This document shows, one piece after another, positions 12,093-16,005 of a stretch of DNA of 16,005 nt. Origin of the DNA: Hyphomicrobiales bacterium (GTDB lineage Bacteria; Pseudomonadota; Alphaproteobacteria; Rhizobiales; Aestuariivirgaceae). The translations under genes and the position numbers were made by a program. Positions within the stretch are counted from its first letter, which is position 1, and each line of letters opens with the position of its first letter. Below the pieces are notes generated by a model, which had not been told where the DNA came from, searched no databases, and saw nothing but the letters and a program-made list of their open reading frames with translations. The stretch is taken from NCBI GenBank assembly GCA_025356765.1, contig JANXRO010000112.1, positions 1 through 16,005 of the forward strand. The letters run 5' to 3'.

Positions 12093-13196
12093 ATGGCCCA
12101 AACCATTTCCGACAAGCGCATTCTGATTGCAGGTGCAGGCCCGGTGGGCTTAACAGCAGCACTTGAATTAACGCGTCGTGGATATGCACCGCGCGTCATT
12201 GACCCCGATGGCGATGTTTCGGCGGAATCGCGGGCTTTGGTGGTGAATAATCGAACTCTCGACCTTATGGAACCATCCGGCGTTGCAGAACGGATGCTGG
12301 CGGCAGGAAATCGGGTTACGCAAGTTGTGATCCGCCGCAACGAAAAAATTCTGGCGCGAATGGATCTTGCCCTCATTCCGCATCGCTTTAATTTTCTTTT
12401 GGTTCTGGCTCAATCGGAAACCGAAAAGATCCTCATCCAAAAACTTTTACAGATGGGTGTAGGGGTAGAAAAAAATACGGCACTTGAATCTTTTTCAGTT
12501 GGATCCAACATCGAATGCCAATTGAACACTGGCAAAACCGCCACGACAGATATTCTGATTGGGGCTGATGGTGCGCATTCACTTGTGCGCAAAAGCTTGG
12601 GACTGGCCTTTGATGGTGAGACGGATGTGCAGGTTTTTGGCCTTGCCGATGTTGAACTGAACGATTGGCCATTTCCGAGCAACACCGCCGTTTTGACTAT
12701 TTTGGATACGCACTTGGCACCCTATATCCCCATGGGCGAAGGCTTTGGCCGATTTATCAGTACCAGAGGAGATTGCCTCAACAATTTGCCGCGCGATGCC
12801 AAAGTGAAAAAAGTAGCCTGGAATACCGATTTCAAATTAAACTATCGCCAAGCGCAGACCTATCAGCAAGGCAATGTGTTTATGGCGGGCGATGCGGCAC
12901 ACATTCATTCACCCGTAGGTGGCCGTGGTATGAATCTTGGCATGGAAGACGCCAGTTGGCTGGCATGGCTGATCGAGCAAGGCCGTGAAGCTGAATATAC
13001 AACACTGCGCCACCCCGTTGGCGCTGACGTTTTAAAACTCACCCACACCTTTACCAGCTTCGCCAAATCTCGCGGAGCACTGCAAGATCTATTCTTCCAA
13101 GTCGGCCTGCCAATTCTTTCTAAATTACCAGCCATTCAGCGTCGCGCCTTTAACATGCTTACAGCGTTAAACACACCCGCCGCACCTTGGCTTTGA
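12093..13196 (+). CDS. FAD-dependent monooxygenase, PheA/TfdB (aromatic hydroxylase) family
   Basis: The 367 residues have the three class A flavoprotein hydroxylase fingerprints: the FAD-binding GAGPVG (14-19) after the first strand, the DG motif IGADGAHSLVRKSLG (155-169), and the GD motif AGDAAHIHSPVGGRGMNLGMEDA (264-286). Such enzymes hydroxylate aromatic or related substrates using NAD(P)H and oxygen; the substrate is not readable. It lacks the extra C-terminal thioredoxin-like domain of the larger phenol hydroxylases. The ATG at 12093 follows AAGGGAG by a good distance. It stands alone, with no ring-cleavage genes nearby, so it may act on a quinone-like or secondary metabolite. A hairpin covers its stop codon. 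Confidence 0.9.
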   Translation: MAQTISDKRILIAGAGPVGLTAALELTRRGYAPRVIDPDGDVSAESRALVVNNRTLDLMEPSGVAERMLAAGNRVTQVVIRRNEKILARMDLALIPHRFNFLLVLAQSETEKILIQKLLQMGVGVEKNTALESFSVGSNIECQLNTGKTATTDILIGADGAHSLVRKSLGLAFDGETDVQVFGLADVELNDWPFPSNTAVLTILDTHLAPYIPMGEGFGRFISTRGDCLNNLPRDAKVKKVAWNTDFKLNYRQAQTYQQGNVFMAGDAAHIHSPVGGRGMNLGMEDASWLAWLIEQGREAEYTTLRHPVGADVLKLTHTFTSFAKSRGALQDLFFQVGLPILSKLPAIQRRAFNMLTALNTPAAPWL

Positions 13197-13218
13197 TGGG
13201 TGAATATTGCCCCATCAA
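13193..13218. terminator. Hairpin between the convergent monooxygenase and DUF1467 genes
   Basis: TTGATGGG (13193-13200) and CCCATCAA (13211-13218) form a perfect 8-bp stem with a 10-base loop. It includes the stop codons of both convergent genes. No T-run follows on either strand, so termination would need help from another factor. It is plausible as a shared end but not proven. Confidence 0.4.
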
Positions 13219-13454
13219 TTACCTAACACCCCATGGGTGAGCGCGTAATAGAGGCCAGCAAACACCAAAGCTGCAACAACAGTTGTTATTGCTGCTTTCT
13301 TGAGCAACGCGGGGGCAACGGGTGCTCCAGGTTCATGGCCTTCTTCGACCGCAACGCCTGCTTCAGTTGAATTGCGAATACCAAAAGGCAAAACGGCGAA
13401 CAGAACCACCCACCAAATCACAAAATAAATCGCAATCATGCTGCCAATTTTCAT
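13215..13454 (-). CDS. DUF1467 family membrane protein
   Basis: The 79 residues have two membrane helices (MIAIYFVIWWVVLFAVLPFG and AAITTVVAALVFAGLYYAL) joined by an acidic loop (GHEPGAPVAP). The IYFVIWW...LPFGIRN start is characteristic of DUF1467. This small inner-membrane protein of unknown function regularly follows mce in alphaproteobacteria. The ATG overlaps the mce stop as ATGA, indicating coupled translation at the end of the rnc-era-recO-mce operon. The last three codons overlap the shared hairpin. Confidence 0.88.
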   Translation of the reverse strand: MKIGSMIAIYFVIWWVVLFAVLPFGIRNSTEAGVAVEEGHEPGAPVAPALLKKAAITTVVAALVFAGLYYALTHGVLGN

Positions 13455-13855
13455 TGCTGTTCCAATTCAATTAAAGTTCCAAAAAAGTCTTTTGGGTGTA
13501 AAAAAATAACAGGTTTGCCATGCGCTCCAATTTTTGGCTGGCCGTCACCCAAAACACGCGCACCCTGCTTTACCAAACGATCGCGTGCCGCGATCAGATC
13601 ATCCACCTCATAACAAATATGGTGCATGCCACCTGCTGGGCTTTTCGCCAAAAATCCAGCAATGCTGGAAGCATCACCCCATGGTTCCATCAATTCAATT
13701 TTGGTGTTGGGCAATTCCACGAAGGCTAAGCGAACGCCGTGTTCGGGCAAGGTCAGTGCTGCTGAAACAACGGCACCTAAATTTTCACGATAGGTTTTTA
13801 TGGCAACATCCAAATTCGCCACAACCAGCGCCACATGGTTCAACCTTCCAATCAT
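13451..13855 (-). CDS. mce: Methylmalonyl-CoA epimerase (VOC family)
   Basis: The 134 residues form one vicinal oxygen chelate protein with the metal-binding pattern of the epimerase. These are His7 (LNHVAL), a His near 79 (GGMHHICYEVDD) and Glu130 (FGTLIELEQ), with IELMEPWG in the middle strand. It interconverts (R)- and (S)-methylmalonyl-CoA in propionate metabolism, upstream of the cobalamin-dependent mutase. This fits an organism that makes B12, as the cob genes here show. It overlaps the recO stop and the DUF1467 start, each as ATGA. Confidence 0.92.
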   Translation of the reverse strand: MIGRLNHVALVVANLDVAIKTYRENLGAVVSAALTLPEHGVRLAFVELPNTKIELMEPWGDASSIAGFLAKSPAGGMHHICYEVDDLIAARDRLVKQGARVLGDGQPKIGAHGKPVIFLHPKDFFGTLIELEQQ

Positions 13856-14577
13856 GCGGCCATTCTCGCGGTCAAGCCTTCATAAAGCCACGCGCGCGCC
13901 TGTGGCATAGCAACGGCGCGGGGTTGAAAAATATGGCGTTCCAAAAAATAGCCCGTCAGTTTAAAGCCCGCCAAAATATCAGCGGTTGATAGCCCCTCTG
14001 CCCCGCGCAAAAATGCCGGCAGGCCAAACAGCTTATCGTGATAAGGCTTGCCGGCATCGCGAGAAACGGCTTTGCCTGTGCGTGGCGAAACATAAATCAA
14101 ATCATGCGTTGTGCCAGTTGATGCACATTTGGAAAGATCAAGCCCAAAGCCCAATTCATCAAGCAAGCCCATTTCCCAACGCACCAGCAAGGCGGGCCAC
14201 ACATCATCATTTTCCATCGACGATAAAACAATATGGGCTGCATCATAAAGCTTCTGGTGCGGCTCACGTTCGGGCAACAATTGCGTTAGCGCCATAAGCG
14301 AGCTCATCCCCGCCAAACGAAACGCATCCGCCAAAATAAATCCGGCTTTTAAACTGAGAGCCTCGACCTGAAACGCACCCAAATGTTCCTCAAGCCGCGC
14401 CCGCCACGTGGCCATGACTAAATTGCCAGGTTGCAAAACAGGCCTCAAAAGGCGTGAACGTCCGCCCCGCACCATGCCCAAACAGCGCCCATGTTCGGCC
14501 GTGAAAAGTTCAACAATGGCCGAGGTTTCGCCATGCGCACGAACGCCAATGACCACCCCTTCGTCGCGCCATTCCAT
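13852..14577 (-). CDS. recO: DNA repair protein RecO
   Basis: The 241 residues match RecO, which loads RecA onto SSB-covered single-stranded DNA in the RecFOR pathway. The N-terminal OB fold starts MEWRDEGVVIGVRAHGETSAIVELFT and includes HGRCLGMVRGGRSR. The helical part includes WEMGLLDELGFGLDLSKCASTG and YVSPRTGKAVSR. Only one cysteine remains where some RecO proteins have a four-Cys zinc site, as in other alphaproteobacteria. The order era-recO is the classic one. The gene is 24 bp downstream of era and overlaps the mce start by four bases. Confidence 0.93.
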   Translation of the reverse strand: MEWRDEGVVIGVRAHGETSAIVELFTAEHGRCLGMVRGGRSRLLRPVLQPGNLVMATWRARLEEHLGAFQVEALSLKAGFILADAFRLAGMSSLMALTQLLPEREPHQKLYDAAHIVLSSMENDDVWPALLVRWEMGLLDELGFGLDLSKCASTGTTHDLIYVSPRTGKAVSRDAGKPYHDKLFGLPAFLRGAEGLSTADILAGFKLTGYFLERHIFQPRAVAMPQARAWLYEGLTARMAA

Positions 14578-14601
14578 GTTGCCTTAAAACTCCAAGCCTT
14601 C

Positions 14602-15522
14602 TTAAATTTCTAAACCCATCATGCGCAAACGCTCTGGATCAACGGCCCAATTCTCACGCACTTTCACAAACAAAAACAAATGAACTTTACGCTCGAATGA
14701 TTCTTCCATTTCAGCACGCGCCAATTGGCCCAGCAACTTGATTTGCTGGCCGCCCTTGCCCAACACAATTGCTTTTTGAGTGTCGCGCTCAACGAAAATT
14801 GTCTGGCTGATTTTAACGGAACCATCTTTGCGTTCTTCCCACGCTTCAGTTTCCACGGTGGAAGAATAGGGCAGCTCATCGTGAAGTCGCTCATAGATTT
14901 TTTCGCGGGTAATTTCTGCCGCAATAAAGCGCAAATGCACATCAGCGGTTTGATCTTCCGGATAGAGCCATTCGCCAACAGGCATCAAAGCCGCCAAGCG
15001 TTCGCCTAATCTATCAATGCCAGACCCTGTTAAAGCGCTTACCATAAATGTTTCGCTGAAATCATAAACTGCATTGATCTCTTGTGATAAGGGCAAAAGC
15101 TTTTCTGCGGGCAAAAGATCAACCTTGTTGATCACCAAAATAGCTTTGGTTCTTGTCGCCTTGAAATTTTCAACAATGCCAAGCGCCTCTTCATCAAGGC
15201 CGCGGCGTGCATCAATCAACAACACAACCGCATCAGCTTCAGATGCCCCACCCCAGGCATTGCCCACCATGGCTTCATCAAGTTTGCGCCGCGGCTTAAA
15301 TATGCCTGGCGTATCCACCAATACAACTTGTGAATCGCCCCTCATATAAATCGCTCGAATGCGTGCGCGCGTGGTTTGCACCTTGTGCGAAACGATCGAT
15401 ATTTTCGCGCCCACCAACTTGTTCACCAATGTGGATTTTCCAGCATTGGGCGCGCCAATGATTGCCGCAAAACCACATCGCTTCATTGTTTGAACCATCG
15501 TCTGAACCACTGTCTCAACCAT
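14602..15522 (-). CDS. era: GTPase Era
   Basis: The 306 residues have the Era GTPase motifs: G1 GAPNAGKS (23-30), G3 DTPG (70-73), G4 NKVD (132-135) and SAL (162-164). A C-terminal KH domain follows, with GKGG at 255-258. Era binds 16S rRNA and helps 30S subunit maturation. I used the ATG at 15522, since the rnc stop overlaps it by one base (TAATG). The first twelve codons are a tandem repeat (MVET, VVQT, MVQT), and starts at 15510 (GTG), 15498 or 15486 (both ATG) are possible. The last gives MKRCGFAAIIGAPNAGKS, closer to the usual N-terminus. Confidence 0.95.
   Translation of the reverse strand: MVETVVQTMVQTMKRCGFAAIIGAPNAGKSTLVNKLVGAKISIVSHKVQTTRARIRAIYMRGDSQVVLVDTPGIFKPRRKLDEAMVGNAWGGASEADAVVLLIDARRGLDEEALGIVENFKATRTKAILVINKVDLLPAEKLLPLSQEINAVYDFSETFMVSALTGSGIDRLGERLAALMPVGEWLYPEDQTADVHLRFIAAEITREKIYERLHDELPYSSTVETEAWEERKDGSVKISQTIFVERDTQKAIVLGKGGQQIKLLGQLARAEMEESFERKVHLFLFVKVRENWAVDPERLRMMGLEI
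15487..15522 (-). repeat. Three tandem 12-base units at the start of era
   Basis: Read on the minus strand, three units run from 15522 to 15487: ATGGTTGAGACA, GTGGTTCAGACG and ATGGTTCAAACA, followed by ATGAAG. They encode MVET-VVQT-MVQT ahead of MKRCGF. Each unit begins with a possible start codon. The repeat suggests slipped-strand expansion of the era 5' end and makes the translation start uncertain. Confidence 0.7.
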
Positions 15523-16005
15523 TATCTTAAACTTTCCCGCGCAATGAAGGCTTGTGCTGCCGCCATCTCTGCCACTTGTTTTGAATTTCCCTGGCCCTCG
15601 GCAACTGGAAGATCACCAACCTGCAAGCCAATCGTAAATATGGGTGCATGCTCGCTTCCCACGCGCTTTAAAACCGAATACTGCGGCAAAGCCAAGGCCC
15701 GCGCCAAGGCCCATTCTTGTACGAAAGATTTTGCATCCTTCAAATCACCCTGAGATTTTACCAGCATATCTTGCCAATGATGCAAAATAAATCGCTGCGC
15801 TGGCGCATATCCACCATCCAGATAAATGGCACCGATCAATGCTTCAACCACATCTGAAAGAACCGATGCGGCCTTGTGAACGTCTTTGCGTTTTTCTACT
15901 GCCCCCAGAAGAACAAACTCCTGAAGCCCCAAGGTTTGCGCAACCGCGGCGCAGGCTTCTGCCCGCACCAAAAGGCTTAACCTTGCAGCAAGCTTTCCCT
16001 CGCGT
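15522..16005 (-). CDS. rnc: Ribonuclease III, C-terminal part (partial)
   Basis: The frame is open to the window edge and ends in TAA at 15522. The visible 160 residues begin REGKLAARLSLLVRAEACA. They include the RNase III core ASVLSDVVEALIGAIYLDGGYAPAQRF, where the Asp and Glu are metal ligands, and a double-stranded RNA-binding domain (DAKSFVQEWALARALALPQYSVLKR through NSKQVAEMAAAQAFI). The N-terminal signature is outside the window. RNase III processes rRNA precursors and some mRNAs. It is followed directly by era with a one-base overlap, the standard rnc-era order. Confidence 0.95.
   Translation of the reverse strand, partial: REGKLAARLSLLVRAEACAAVAQTLGLQEFVLLGAVEKRKDVHKAASVLSDVVEALIGAIYLDGGYAPAQRFILHHWQDMLVKSQGDLKDAKSFVQEWALARALALPQYSVLKRVGSEHAPIFTIGLQVGDLPVAEGQGNSKQVAEMAAAQAFIARESLR

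Noticed and set aside
11877..12101. 74-residue leftward frame in the same intergenic region
   Set aside because: No ribosome site, overlaps the monooxygenase start and has no family resemblance.

Overview
The window looks like chromosomal DNA of an alphaproteobacterium, most probably a Hyphomicrobiales-like lineage with GC content near one half (inference). The evidence is the rnc-era-recO-mce-DUF1467 cluster, a DUF2336 protein, an Omp25/31-type porin-like barrel, aerobic-type cobalamin genes (cobD/cobP with DUF1636), and perfect CtrA-type boxes (TTAA-N7-TTAA) together with GANTC (CcrM) sites. No tRNA, rRNA, CRISPR array, transposase or phage gene is visible.

Layout. 1-1044: end of a cobalamin cluster, with cobD running rightward into a convergent, overlapping DUF1636-cobP pair. 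1109-3503: nadK, convergent with and stop-overlapping a DUF2336 gene, which lies downstream of a small receiver-domain protein that has lost its phosphorylation residues. 3504-3752: a dense intergenic regulatory region with one CtrA box, two DnaA-box-like sites and five GANTC sites. 3753-5634: a tightly coupled leftward operon (nitroreductase, HAD phosphatase, flavin reductase). 5635-5805: divergent promoter region with a second perfect CtrA box. 5806-6717: a membrane-anchored or exported protein built of three related beta-type modules. 6718-6894: a 140-bp element with imperfect terminal inverted repeats, then a 74-residue orphan gene downstream of thrS. 7183-10030: thrS and a divergent outer-membrane barrel gene with a textbook terminator. 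10073-13196: yidD, choline-sulfatase and an FAD monooxygenase. 13215-16005: leftward rnc-era-recO-mce-DUF1467 operon with overlapping start and stop codons throughout; rnc is cut by the window edge.

Most of the window is housekeeping. The part most worth attention is 3.1-5.8 kb, where two intergenic regions carry cell-cycle-type regulatory sites (CtrA, DnaA, CcrM) next to genes of unknown function: the degenerate receiver with DUF2336, and the three-module envelope protein. No complete novel system is demonstrable from sequence alone. The best candidate for something undescribed is the receiver-DUF2336 pair under an apparent CtrA/DnaA/CcrM promoter.
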